Position numbers and translations under genes: made by a program
Source: JAURVT01 sp049059935
GTDB lineage: Bacteria > Actinomycetota > Actinomycetes > Propionibacteriales > Nocardioidaceae
Length of the DNA: 64,000 nucleotides
Assembly (NCBI RefSeq): GCF_049059935.1
Contig: NZ_JBMGQR010000011.1
Span: 1-64,000 of the forward strand
Direction: 5' to 3'
Shown: piece by piece, positions 43,254 through 52,126 of the stretch
Numbering within the stretch: position 1 is the first letter of the stretch
Layout: each line of letters begins with the position of its first letter
Notes under the pieces: model-generated
Told to the model about the DNA's origin: nothing
Seen by the model: the letters and a program-made list of their open reading frames with translations, nothing else
Databases searched by the model: none

Positions 43254-46200
43254 TCAGAGCTCGGCCAGGACGTCGAGGACGTCCCGGCGGAGCTCGGGCG
43301 CGCGGCGCCCGGCGACGTCGGCGCGCAGGCGGTCGAGCAAGCCCGGCTCGGCCGCCTCGACCGGACCGGTGATCCGTGACCAGCTCATCGACGGCGACGA
43401 GCGGTTGGCGCCGAACACCTCGGCGTGGACGAGCAGCCGGGCCGCGGTGGCCGGTCCGGCGCCGCCGGGCTTGAGCTGCCAGACGGCCAGCGCGTACAGG
43501 ACCAGCCCGACGATCGGGTAGTCGAGCCGTCCTGCGCGTCCCTCCACCAGCCGGGCCGCCTTGGGCACGAGGGCCGCGGCCAGCTCGCGGCCGACGGGGT
43601 CGTCGTCCAGCAGGGCGCGCGCCGACGCCGAGGACGCCTCGCCGAACACCGTCCACGGCTCGTAGCCGCGCTCGTCGGTGGCGCGCCGGCCGAGCGGACG
43701 CACGCCCCGCAGGCGGGTCATCGCCTCGTCGTACCGGCGCACCCCCTCCTCGACATCGCCCCGGGCGAGGGACAGCTCGGCCCGGCTCGCGGCCACCACG
43801 AGGGTGCTGCCGATGCCGCCCGCCACCGCGACGTCGTGCTCGAGCTCCGCGATCGCGGCCGCGGCGTCGTCCAGGCGCCCGCGGTGCAGGTCGACCAGCG
43901 CGAGCAGCGCCCGCACCTCCAGCTCGTCCTCGACGGCCCCGACCTCGCGCAGGGGCACCAGGGCGGCGCGCGCGTGACGCTCGGCCGCCTCGAGGTCGCC
44001 CACCTGCATCCAGATCGACGCGAGCTGGGCGCGCAGGCCCGCCGCCGCCGACGGCCCGTCCTCCTCGCGCCACAGCGTGAGTGCCAGCTCGAGCGACCGC
44101 GCCGCCGCCTGCGGGTCGCCCTCGTTCTCCTGGAAGTGGCCGGCCCAGCCGAGCGCCTGGAGCCGCACCAGCCGGTCGGGGTCGTCGACGAGGGCCGTCA
44201 GCGCGGCGAGGGTGTCGCGGTGCCCGGCCAGGGCGAGCACCACCCGCACCTGCGCCGAGACACGGTCGTCGGCCCCCACGGCACCGAGCTGCGCCAGCCG
44301 GTCGACCGACACCGAGCTCTCGGCGGCACCGAACAGCACGGCGTGGGTGGAGAGCGTGGCGAGCACCTCGCGCGTCGGGTCGAGCAGGTGGGGCGGCGGC
44401 TCCCAGTCGGCCAGCACGCCCTCGACCGCGGCGACCACGGAGATGACACGCTGGTGGTCGCCGACGATCGTCCAGTAGCGGCCGAGCGCCCCCACGAGCA
44501 CCACGGCCGACGCGGCGTCGCCGGCGGCGAGCACCTGGCGGAGCACGTCGGCGAGGTTGGCGTCCTCCGGCCGCACCAGGCGGACGCCGTCGGCCTCGTG
44601 CGGACCGCGCAGCAGGCTCGACGCCCGCGTCGCGAGGTCGACCGCCCACCGGCGCTGGGCGTCCTCGGTCTCGGCGCTCTCGCCGGCGGCGGCGAGCTGC
44701 ACGCGCCCGAACTCGCGGACCGTCTCGAGCATCCGGTAGCGCAGGCCGTCCGGGCCCTCCGCGACGTCGAGGAGGGACTGGTCGACGAGCTGCGCGACGG
44801 CGTCCAGCGGGTCGTCGACGGTGCCCGTGACCGCCTCGGCGCCGTCGAGGCCGAACCCGTCGTGGAAGACCGACAGCCGGCGCAGCGCACGCCGCTCGGG
44901 CTCGGCGAGGAGGTTCCAGGACCAGTCGATGACCGCGAGCAGCGTCTGGTGCCGGTCGGGTGCGCCGCGGTCGCCACCGCGGAGCAGGGCGAACCGGTCG
45001 CCGAGGCGTCGCAGCACCTCCTCGACCGACATCGCCCGCACGCGCGCGGCGGCCAGCTCGACGGCCAGCGGCAGTCCGTCCAGGTGCCCGACGAGCTCGG
45101 CGACGACCGCGTCGTCGAGCCGCACCGACGGACGCGCGGCGCGGGCGCGCTGCACGAACAGCGCCGCCGCGTCGTGGGGGGCGAGCGCACCGAGGGGGTA
45201 GACGCGCTCGGCGGCGATGCCGAGCGGCGCGCGGGTGGTGGTGAGGACGCGCAGGTCGCGGGTGGACGCCACGAGCGAGGCCACCAGGTCGGCCACCGCC
45301 TCCACGAGGTGCTCGCAGTTGTCGAGCACGAGCAGCGACGGCGCGGTGTCGAGCTGGTGGGCGATCCGGGTGCGGACGTCGGCGCGCTGCTCGGGCGTCA
45401 GCCGCGACCGTCCGCCGACGGACTCGCGGACGCCGAGCGCCGAGCCCACCTCGGCGACGACGTCGTCGGGCGAGGTGACGCCCACGAGCTCGACGACGTG
45501 CACCACCGGCTGCTCCGCGGTGCGCGCGAGCAGCTGCGCGAGGCGGGTCTTGCCCAGGCCGCCCGCGCCGACCACGGAGGTCACGCGCGAGCGGCGGACC
45601 AGCTCGCGGAGCGCGGCCACGTCGTCGTCGCGGCCCACGAGGTCGGTGGCGTCGTAGCGCAGGCCCGAGCGCACGGGGGCGTCCTGGGCGAGCAGCTCGC
45701 CGTACGTGCGCTGCAGCGCCGCGCCGGGACTGGCACCGAGCCGCTCGAGCAGCCGGGTGCGGTGCCCGTCGTAGCGCGCGAGCGCCGCGGCGTGACCGCG
45801 GACGACGGCCTCGCTGCGCAGCAGGCAGTCGAGCAGCTCCTCGTCGTCCGGACGCTGGGCGGCGGCCCGCTCGAGCACGGCGAGGGCGGCGGCGTGGTCG
45901 CCCGCACGGCTCGCGGCCATCGCGCCGACGAGCGACGCCTCGGCGCGCAGCGACTCCGACCGGCGACGCACCGACGCCAGCGCCCCGTCGGCGCCCGGTG
46001 CGCCGGGACCACCCAGCGCGAGGGCGGCGTCGGCGGCGCGCACGGCGTCGTCGTGACGCCCCGCGGCGTAGGCGGCACGCGCGTCGGCGACGAGGTCGGC
46101 CTGCGCGAGCGCGTCCACGTCCGCCCGGGCGACGCCGAGGCGGTAGCCGGTCGGGGTGCGCTCGACGACGTCGGCGGCGGTGGCGGCACGCACCCGCGAC

Positions 46201-46388
46201 ACGAGCACCTGCAGCGCCTTGGTGGGGTGCGCGGGTCGGTCGTCGGCCCACACCTCCTCGACCAGGCGCTCCACCGACGGGCCCCGCGGCTCCTCGGCGA
46301 GAGCGGCGAGCAGGGCCTGCGGACGTTCGCCGACGACCACCTCACCCTGCCAGCGCACCCCGTCGAGGAGCGTCAGGGCGGCGGGCAC
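43254..46388 (-). CDS. AfsR/SARP-type transcriptional regulator with NB-ARC ATPase
   Basis: 1044 residues. An OmpR-like winged helix (about 1-85, LVSRVRAATAADVVERTPTG) and a BTAD domain (about 95-235) form the SARP DNA-binding half. A P-loop GAGGLGKT (274-281), LLVLDNCEHL and LPLAVELAAARVRAMS belong to the STAND/NB-ARC ATPase. The rest (about 640-1040) is helical TPR-like sensor. Such proteins switch on nearby export or biosynthesis genes. It faces the DrrAB exporter, whose promoter carries SARP heptamers, so that is the likely target. GTG 46388 follows TATGCT by 6 bases (leaderless). Confidence 0.9.
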   Translation of the reverse strand: MPAALTLLDGVRWQGEVVVGERPQALLAALAEEPRGPSVERLVEEVWADDRPAHPTKALQVLVSRVRAATAADVVERTPTGYRLGVARADVDALAQADLVADARAAYAAGRHDDAVRAADAALALGGPGAPGADGALASVRRRSESLRAEASLVGAMAASRAGDHAAALAVLERAAAQRPDDEELLDCLLRSEAVVRGHAAALARYDGHRTRLLERLGASPGAALQRTYGELLAQDAPVRSGLRYDATDLVGRDDDVAALRELVRRSRVTSVVGAGGLGKTRLAQLLARTAEQPVVHVVELVGVTSPDDVVAEVGSALGVRESVGGRSRLTPEQRADVRTRIAHQLDTAPSLLVLDNCEHLVEAVADLVASLVASTRDLRVLTTTRAPLGIAAERVYPLGALAPHDAAALFVQRARAARPSVRLDDAVVAELVGHLDGLPLAVELAAARVRAMSVEEVLRRLGDRFALLRGGDRGAPDRHQTLLAVIDWSWNLLAEPERRALRRLSVFHDGFGLDGAEAVTGTVDDPLDAVAQLVDQSLLDVAEGPDGLRYRMLETVREFGRVQLAAAGESAETEDAQRRWAVDLATRASSLLRGPHEADGVRLVRPEDANLADVLRQVLAAGDAASAVVLVGALGRYWTIVGDHQRVISVVAAVEGVLADWEPPPHLLDPTREVLATLSTHAVLFGAAESSVSVDRLAQLGAVGADDRVSAQVRVVLALAGHRDTLAALTALVDDPDRLVRLQALGWAGHFQENEGDPQAAARSLELALTLWREEDGPSAAAGLRAQLASIWMQVGDLEAAERHARAALVPLREVGAVEDELEVRALLALVDLHRGRLDDAAAAIAELEHDVAVAGGIGSTLVVAASRAELSLARGDVEEGVRRYDEAMTRLRGVRPLGRRATDERGYEPWTVFGEASSASARALLDDDPVGRELAAALVPKAARLVEGRAGRLDYPIVGLVLYALAVWQLKPGGAGPATAARLLVHAEVFGANRSSPSMSWSRITGPVEAAEPGLLDRLRADVAGRRAPELRRDVLDVLAEL

Positions 46389-46491
46389 CCGGCCAGCATA
46401 GGAGCGGTCGCCGTCGGCGCAGGGAATCGGTGTCGGGGGGCGGTGGTTGTCACCAGGTGAAGGCACACCGACCGCACCGGAAGGACTCCCC

Positions 46492-46881
46492 GTGAGCACC
46501 ACCACCCTGACCGCCGACCGCTTCATGGAGACCATCGAGGGCGACGGCATCGTGCTCGTGGACTTCTGGGCCGAGTGGTGCGGACCGTGCCGCCAGTTCG
46601 GCCCGGTGTTCGAGGCCGCCTCGGAGCAGCACGCCGACATCACCTTCGCCAAGGTCGACACCGAGGCCGAGCAGCAGCTCGCCGGCAGCCTCGGCATCTC
46701 CTCGATCCCCACGCTGATGGCGTTCCGCGACGGCGTCTGCCTGTTCAACGAGGCGGGCGCGCTGCCGGCCCCGTCGCTCGAGCAGCTGATCGGCGCCGTG
46801 CGCGAGGTCGACATGGTCGACGTCCACCGCCAGGTCGAGGCGCAGAAGGCCGCCGAGGGCGACGACGCCGCTCAGGCCTGA
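46492..46881 (+). CDS. trxA: Thioredoxin
   Basis: 129 residues. The active site WCGPC has Cys30 and Cys33, and the cis-proline is in SSIPTLMAF. It is a cytoplasmic dithiol reductant. A C-terminal helical tail of about 20 residues (VHRQVEAQKAAEGDDAAQA) exceeds the classical 108-residue form. AAGGA lies 8 bases before GTG 46492; the upstream in-frame extension lacks such a site. It is divergent from the AfsR-like gene. Confidence 0.93.
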   Translation: MSTTTLTADRFMETIEGDGIVLVDFWAEWCGPCRQFGPVFEAASEQHADITFAKVDTEAEQQLAGSLGISSIPTLMAFRDGVCLFNEAGALPAPSLEQLIGAVREVDMVDVHRQVEAQKAAEGDDAAQA

Positions 46882-46913
46882 CGCCGGTCCGCTCCTGCGG
46901 GCAGACTGGTCCC

Positions 46914-47939
46914 ATGGACCCGGTGGCGGCACTGCGCGAGATCGGCTTCTGGATGGAGCGCGCCCGCGCCGACACCCACCGGGTCCAGGCCTACCGGCGC
47001 GCGGCCGACGTCGTCGAGGCGCTGGACGCCGACGAGCGGTCCGCGCTGGAGACGTCGCGGCAGTGGAAGGACCTGCCGGGCATCGGCCCGAGCACGGCCA
47101 AGGCGATCAGCCAGGCCGTCGCGGGCCGCGTGCCCGACAAGCTGGCGACCGTCCGCGACGAGGCCGAGCCCATCGGGCCCGAGGGCGCCGACCTGCGCGC
47201 GGCCCTCAAGGGCGACCTGCACACGCACTCGGACTGGTCCGACGGCGGCAGCCCGATCGCCGAGATGATGCGCACCGCCGCGTCCCTCGGCCACGAGTAC
47301 TGCGCGCTCACCGACCACTCCCCCCGCCTGACCGTCGCCAACGGCCTGTCGCCGGAGCGGCTGCGCCGTCAGCTGGACGTGGTGGCCGGGCTGAACGCCG
47401 AGCTCGCGCCGTTCCGCGTGCTCACCGGCATCGAGGTCGACATCCTCGACGACGGCTCGCTCGACCAGGAGGCCGAGCTGCTCGAGCGGCTCGACGTCGT
47501 GGTGGCGAGCGTCCACTCCAAGCTCAAGGCCGACTCCGACACGATGACCCGCCGGATGGTGACCGCCGCGGCCAACCCGCACGTCGACGTCCTCGGGCAC
47601 TGCACCGGGCGGCTCGTGGAGGGCGGACGCGGCACCCGTCCGGAGTCGGCGTTCGACGCCGAGATGGTGTTCGAGGCGTGCGCCCGCTTCGACACCGCCG
47701 TCGAGATCAACAGCCGTCCGGAGCGTCGCGACCCCCCGATGCGCCTGATCGAGCTGGCCCGCGACACCGGCTGCCTGTTCTCGATCGACACCGACGCCCA
47801 CGCCCCCGGCCAGCTGGACTTCCTCGGCTACGGCTGCGCCCGCGCCACGCAGGCCGGCCTCGGCCCCGACCGCGTCGTCAACGCGTGGTCCGCCGACGAC
47901 CTGCTCGCCTGGACCGCCGAGCACCGCACCGCCCTCTGA
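46914..47939 (+). CDS. PHP-domain phosphoesterase with helix-hairpin-helix, PolX-like without polymerase
   Basis: 341 residues. An N-terminal helix-hairpin-helix region (LPGIGPSTAKAI, about 48-60) is followed by a PHP metal-dependent phosphoesterase: GDLHTHSDWSDG, ALTDHSPR, VVASVHSK, VLGHCTGR, VEINSRPER and DTDAHAP are the successive metal-binding motifs. This equals the C-terminal part of PolX repair polymerases with the polymerase catalytic domain missing. It may be a 3'-phosphatase/nuclease in repair or a histidinol-phosphatase relative. ATG 46914 follows CAGACT by 6 bases. Confidence 0.85.
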   Translation: MDPVAALREIGFWMERARADTHRVQAYRRAADVVEALDADERSALETSRQWKDLPGIGPSTAKAISQAVAGRVPDKLATVRDEAEPIGPEGADLRAALKGDLHTHSDWSDGGSPIAEMMRTAASLGHEYCALTDHSPRLTVANGLSPERLRRQLDVVAGLNAELAPFRVLTGIEVDILDDGSLDQEAELLERLDVVVASVHSKLKADSDTMTRRMVTAAANPHVDVLGHCTGRLVEGGRGTRPESAFDAEMVFEACARFDTAVEINSRPERRDPPMRLIELARDTGCLFSIDTDAHAPGQLDFLGYGCARATQAGLGPDRVVNAWSADDLLAWTAEHRTAL

Positions 47940-47962
47940 CCCCGGGGCGAGTGCTCGTCGAG

Positions 47963-48011
47963 TTCCGCCTCAGCTACCTGTCGGGGTCGCCGACAGGTAA
48001 CTGAGCCGGAA
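47963..48011. terminator. Long hairpin between convergent genes
   Basis: A 22-base inverted repeat with two mismatches (47963-47984 with 47990-48011, loop GGTCG) separates the PHP gene from the convergent oxidase gene. It has no U tract and probably ends or insulates transcription in both directions. Its arms contain CCTGTCGG, as in family A, but the rest differs. Confidence 0.6.
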
Positions 48012-48033
48012 GTCAACGCCGGACGGCGGGGAC

Positions 48034-49293
48034 TCAGAGGCCGAGGTGGCGGCGGGTGAAGTCGTTGACGAAGACGCCGTCGGGGTCGCTCTTGCGGACG
48101 AGGGCGACGAGGTCGTCCATGCGCGGGTAGGAGGCGGCGACGTCGGCGGGGTCGAGGGAGAAGACCTTGCCCCAGTGGGGACGCGGCGAGAACGGCGCGA
48201 TGGCCTCCTCGACGGCGGCGACGACGGGCATGACGCGGGCGGCGTCGTCGGTCCAGGTGAAGTGCAGGGCGACGGCGTCGCGCTGGTGGGTCGGGCTGAT
48301 CCACAGGTCGTCGGCGGCGACGGTGCGGATCTCGTGCACGAGCAGCACCCCGGGGAACAGGTGCGCCACGGCGCGCAGCGCCCGGACGGCCTCGGGCCCG
48401 TGCTCGCGGGGCACCAGGTACTCGGACTGGATCTCGTCGCCGCTGCTCGGCGTGAACGCGAGGCGGAAGTGCGGCAGCCGCTCGTTCCACGGCCCGGGGA
48501 CGCCGAGCTGCTGGGTGGCCGCGCTGGGGTCGATGCCGGTGATCGCGTGCTGGGCGGTGGTGGCCAGCGTGCCGCCCCACCGCTCGGGCTCGGCGGGGCC
48601 GTCGCCGACGACGTCCACGCGCGACTTCACCCAGACCTTCTCGAGCACGTCCGGGCGCGACCAGTCGGTGAACGCGCTGACGCTGTAGCCGGCGGCCATC
48701 ACCTCGGCCATCTGCTCGACGTAGGTCTCGAGCGGGACGTCGAGCCAGACGTCCTGACGCACGTCGAACGCGGGCTGGGTGCGCACCGTCAGGCGCGTCA
48801 TGACGCCCAGCGAGCCGAGCGCGAGCACGGCTCCGCCGAAGACGTCGGGGTCGTCGGCCCGGGTGAGCGTGACGAGCTCGCCGTCGGCGGTGACCAGCTC
48901 GACGCCCTCGACGGCCGTCGAGAGGTTGCCCAGGGCGTCGCCCGACCCGTGGGTGCCCGTGGCGACGGCGCCGGCCAGCGAGATGTGGGGCAGCGAGCCC
49001 AGGTTGTGCAGGGCGCGCCCCCAGGACGTCAGCTCGGCCGCGACCTCCCCGAAGTGCCGTCCGGCGGCGACGGTGACCAGCTCGCCGCCGGGCTCGACGA
49101 CGCTGGGCAGGTCCAGCCCGCGGACGGTGACGAGCGCGGCGTCGGAGTCGGCCACCGTCGAGAAGGAGTGGCCGGAGCCGAGGACGCGCAGCCGGCGGGC
49201 GTCGGCCACGACCTGTTGCAGCTGCTCGACCGTCGTCGGCCGGTGCAGGACGTCGGTGGAGAACGTGACGTTCCCCGCCCAGTTGGTGAGCAT
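48034..49293 (-). CDS. FAD-linked alditol/xylitol-oxidase-like flavoenzyme
   Basis: 419 residues, the size of Streptomyces alditol oxidase AldO. RVLGSGHSFSTVAD contains His42, the position of the residue that covalently holds FAD in AldO; LAGAVATGTHGSG completes the PCMH-type FAD domain; the C-terminus YPRMDDLVALVRKSDPDG with a final FTRRHLGL is typical. It would oxidise a polyol or sugar lactone with O2, giving H2O2. GGAGGGG precedes ATG 49293 by 6 bases. L-gulonolactone oxidase is the alternative call. Confidence 0.82.
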   Translation of the reverse strand: MLTNWAGNVTFSTDVLHRPTTVEQLQQVVADARRLRVLGSGHSFSTVADSDAALVTVRGLDLPSVVEPGGELVTVAAGRHFGEVAAELTSWGRALHNLGSLPHISLAGAVATGTHGSGDALGNLSTAVEGVELVTADGELVTLTRADDPDVFGGAVLALGSLGVMTRLTVRTQPAFDVRQDVWLDVPLETYVEQMAEVMAAGYSVSAFTDWSRPDVLEKVWVKSRVDVVGDGPAEPERWGGTLATTAQHAITGIDPSAATQQLGVPGPWNERLPHFRLAFTPSSGDEIQSEYLVPREHGPEAVRALRAVAHLFPGVLLVHEIRTVAADDLWISPTHQRDAVALHFTWTDDAARVMPVVAAVEEAIAPFSPRPHWGKVFSLDPADVAASYPRMDDLVALVRKSDPDGVFVNDFTRRHLGL

Positions 49294-49489
49294 GTGAGAC
49301 CCCTCCGCGTCGGCCCGTCCCAGACGGGTGGGGCGACGCAATCCTAGGGGTCGGACCAAGCCCCTGACCCACCTGGAGGAGGTCGCCGGAGGTGGTGGTG
49401 AAGATCACGATCACCGATGGAGCCAAAGCGGTCGTCGTGTCGTTCACTGGGGTGACGACACCGCACCGTGCACCCCACCTGAGGACTTG

Positions 49490-50032
49490 ATGAACCGACT
49501 GTTCGCGCGCGCCGACCACGACGATCCCGCGTCCCTGCAGACGGGCTACCTGCTGACGCTGACGTCGACCGCCGCGATCATCCTCGCCTCGTTCTTCCGC
49601 CCGTCGCACGTGCTGTCGATCCTCGCCCTGGTCCTCGCCACCGTGGGCATCGCGGCCGGTCTGGTCTGCCACGTGACGGTGCGTCGGGCCCACGTGCACC
49701 GCAACGCCCGGCACCGCGCCTGGGCCGACTCGGAGAGGACGGGGCTGACCGAGTTCCGCGCCGACCTGCTGTCGCGCGAGCACGCCGTCGACGAGCTCGA
49801 CCGCTCGTGGGGCCTGCCGCTCGGCGTGAGCTTCGCGCTCGTGCTGTCGGCGATGATCGTCCCGTGGGAGATGCTCGCCCCGCTCGCCCCGGCGTCGGAC
49901 GTCGACCTGCTCACCACGTGCTGGCTCGTCGTGTCGCTCAGCGGCGCCCTGGTCGCCGCCGTGCTGTCCGCCGTCGCCGGCGTCCGGTCCGAGACGACCT
50001 CCCTGCCCCAGCTGGAGCACGAGGACGCCTGA
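49490..50032 (+). CDS. Four-helix membrane protein of unknown function
   Basis: 180 residues. Two hydrophobic pairs (about 20-37 and 41-62; 107-128 and 138-162) flank a polar, charged middle region (RRAHVHRNARHRAWADSERTG), and the C-terminus is acidic. No family recognised. TGAGGA lies 4 bases before ATG 49490. The 196-base gap to the divergent oxidase contains an imperfect inverted repeat (GTGTCGTTCAC against GTGACGACAC, about 49437-49461). Confidence 0.68.
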   Translation: MNRLFARADHDDPASLQTGYLLTLTSTAAIILASFFRPSHVLSILALVLATVGIAAGLVCHVTVRRAHVHRNARHRAWADSERTGLTEFRADLLSREHAVDELDRSWGLPLGVSFALVLSAMIVPWEMLAPLAPASDVDLLTTCWLVVSLSGALVAAVLSAVAGVRSETTSLPQLEHEDA

Positions 50033-50041
50033 CGCCGCGCG

Positions 50042-51556
50042 TCAGCGGGCAGGGCCCGCCGGCGGGTAGGGCGTCACCAGCTGGTCGACCGGCGCGAAGT
50101 CGTCGGTGAGCACGCGGGCGTCGCCGGCGAAGTCGGCGACCTCGGCGCCCGTGCGCACCGTGTAGGGGGTGCTGCGTCCGTCGAGGCGCGCCTGCAGCGC
50201 GTCGGCGTCGAGCTCGCGGTCCGAGGCCAGCACCACCACGTTGCCGCCGCGGTCGCCGTCGAGGGTGTCGGGGTTCGCCGTGACGACCACGTGGTCGAAC
50301 ACCGAGGCCAGCGTGGCCACCTCGGCGCGGGCGAAGTCCATCGGCCCGTAGTCGATCAGGTTGACCGCGTAGACGCCGTCGTCCACCAGGACGCGGTGCA
50401 CCGCGCGGGCCGTCTCCTGCGTGGTGAGGTGCCAGGGCACGGCGACGCCGCCGAACGCGTCGCCGACGACGAGGTCGCGGCTCGTGTCGGTGAGCCGCTC
50501 GATGCCGCGGCGGCCGTCCTCGACGCGGACGTCGATGCCTTCGCCCGTCGTCAGCCCGAGGCGGTCGCGGTCGATCCCGACGACGCCGGCGTCGATCTCC
50601 GAGACCAGGCTGCGGGTGCCGGGGCGCACCTCGTCGAGGTAGCGCGGCAGCGTCAGCCCGCCGCCGCCCACGTGGTAAGCCCGCAGCGCCTGCCCGGACG
50701 GCCACGCGGTGTCGGTGAGCGAGGCCACCGCCTGCACGTAGTCGAAGTCGAGGAACGTCGGGTCCTCGAGGTCGACGTAGGAGTGCCGCAGGGTGTCGAG
50801 CTCGAGGATGCGCCCGCTGGGACGCTCGGGGTCGGCGACCACCCGCGCGCAGTGGTAGGTGGTCTCGACGTCGCAGTCGCCGGGGGCCAGGGCCGACGCC
50901 GTCGCGCCGATCAGCGTCACGACCACCGGCGCCACCGCACCGCGCCAGCCGCGCGTCCCGATGCCGACGGCGACCGCCCCCACCAGCAGGACGATGCCGA
51001 GCGCCACCAGGATCGCGGTGACGGGCACCGCGGCGACGAACACGAACCCGGTGAGGACCGTGCCGACGATGGCACCGGTGGTCCCGACGCCGGACAGGCG
51101 TCCGACGACCGAGCCCGTCTCGTCGAGCGTGGTCAGCCGCAGCTTGGTGACCATCGGCGTCACGGCCGACAGCAGCGCGCCGGGCACCAGGATGGTCAGC
51201 GCCGCGACCCCCAGCACCGAGGTCTGGTCGCCGCCCCGGGCCAGCTCACCGGTGGTGCGGACGAGGAACGGGGTCGCGACGACCACGGCGCCGGAGACCG
51301 CCAGGAGCGGCGCGAGCGTGCGGCGCGGCGGGACGAGGTCGGCGAACCGTCCCCCGGCCCACGAGCCGAAGGCGATCGCGGCCAGCGCGATGCCGATCAC
51401 CAGGGTGTTGGTCTGCAGCGTGAGCCCGAGGTACGGGGCGAGCAGCCGCAGGGCCACCAGCTCGACGACGAGGACGGCCGCCGACGAGCCGAAGACGAGC
51501 GCGTGGGCGGCGACGGGTCCGAGCGACTCGGCAGGGCGGGGTGGGTCCTGGCTCAC
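50042..51556 (-). CDS. Membrane-bound spermidine-synthase-like protein
   Basis: 504 residues. The first about 230 form six to seven membrane helices. The C-terminal half is a SpeE-like methyltransferase fold: RAYHVGGGGLTLPRYL, LVSEIDAGVVGIDRDRL and DLVVGDAFGG correspond to the nucleotide-binding loop, the acidic ligand and the catalytic Asp region. The glycine-rich GGGG loop is kept. Such fusions are common in actinomycetes; true aminopropyl transfer is unproven. GTG 51556 lies 6 bases behind CAGGAT, which could be either a -10 or an AGGA ribosome site. Confidence 0.83.
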   Translation of the reverse strand: MSQDPPRPAESLGPVAAHALVFGSSAAVLVVELVALRLLAPYLGLTLQTNTLVIGIALAAIAFGSWAGGRFADLVPPRRTLAPLLAVSGAVVVATPFLVRTTGELARGGDQTSVLGVAALTILVPGALLSAVTPMVTKLRLTTLDETGSVVGRLSGVGTTGAIVGTVLTGFVFVAAVPVTAILVALGIVLLVGAVAVGIGTRGWRGAVAPVVVTLIGATASALAPGDCDVETTYHCARVVADPERPSGRILELDTLRHSYVDLEDPTFLDFDYVQAVASLTDTAWPSGQALRAYHVGGGGLTLPRYLDEVRPGTRSLVSEIDAGVVGIDRDRLGLTTGEGIDVRVEDGRRGIERLTDTSRDLVVGDAFGGVAVPWHLTTQETARAVHRVLVDDGVYAVNLIDYGPMDFARAEVATLASVFDHVVVTANPDTLDGDRGGNVVVLASDRELDADALQARLDGRSTPYTVRTGAEVADFAGDARVLTDDFAPVDQLVTPYPPAGPAR

Positions 51557-51601
51557 CCGGTGATCCTGCCACCGGGTGGGTGGGCACCCGACGCGGGCGT
51601 C

Positions 51602-52027
51602 TCAGGGGCAGGGCAGGAAGGGACGGAGCGGGTCGAACGCGCGCCCGACCTCCTCGGCGACGACGTTGCGGCCCTGGCGTGCGACGTCCACGAGCGAGGG
51701 GTTCGCGACCTGCCCGAAGACCGCCCTCCCCAGCAGCTGCAGGAAGATCTCCAGGCAGTCCGCGACGTCGTCGACCGAGCGGGGGTCGTCGCCCACGTCC
51801 ACCCGGAGCTCCACCAGACCGCTGCGGTCGCGCTCGGCGAGCAGGTCGCACGGCAGGGAGCGGGAGGACAGGAGCTGCCTGAACCCGGACGCCTGGCCGG
51901 CCGACAGCGTCAGCACCACCTGCGTCGACGGCCCCTGCAGCGGGTGCACCAGCACGATCGCCGGATCGCCGTCGGGCTCGTCGTGGGAGCGCGACGGTCG
52001 GCCGTCGGGCTCGACTGTCCGGGACAT
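51602..52027 (-). CDS. Hypothetical protein
   Basis: 141 residues, not recognised. The first 25 residues are polar and probably disordered, then a beta-rich region (AIVLVHPLQ, QVVLTLSAGQASGFRQLL) and a helical end with DVADCLEIFLQLLGRAVFG. No signal peptide or membrane segment. The ATG at 52027 lacks a clear ribosome binding site. The 99-base region upstream shows no convincing promoter. Position between a spermidine-synthase-like gene and a methyltransferase gives no hint of function. Confidence 0.6.
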   Translation of the reverse strand: MSRTVEPDGRPSRSHDEPDGDPAIVLVHPLQGPSTQVVLTLSAGQASGFRQLLSSRSLPCDLLAERDRSGLVELRVDVGDDPRSVDDVADCLEIFLQLLGRAVFGQVANPSLVDVARQGRNVVAEEVGRAFDPLRPFLPCP

Positions 52028-52126
52028 CGGCGAACTCGTTTCTCGCAGCTCAAGTTCTCGGTGGATCGTGGCGCACGGGTCCGACGCCGAGAGGTCCGAG
52101 CCGCTCCGACGGCCCGAGGCGAGATC

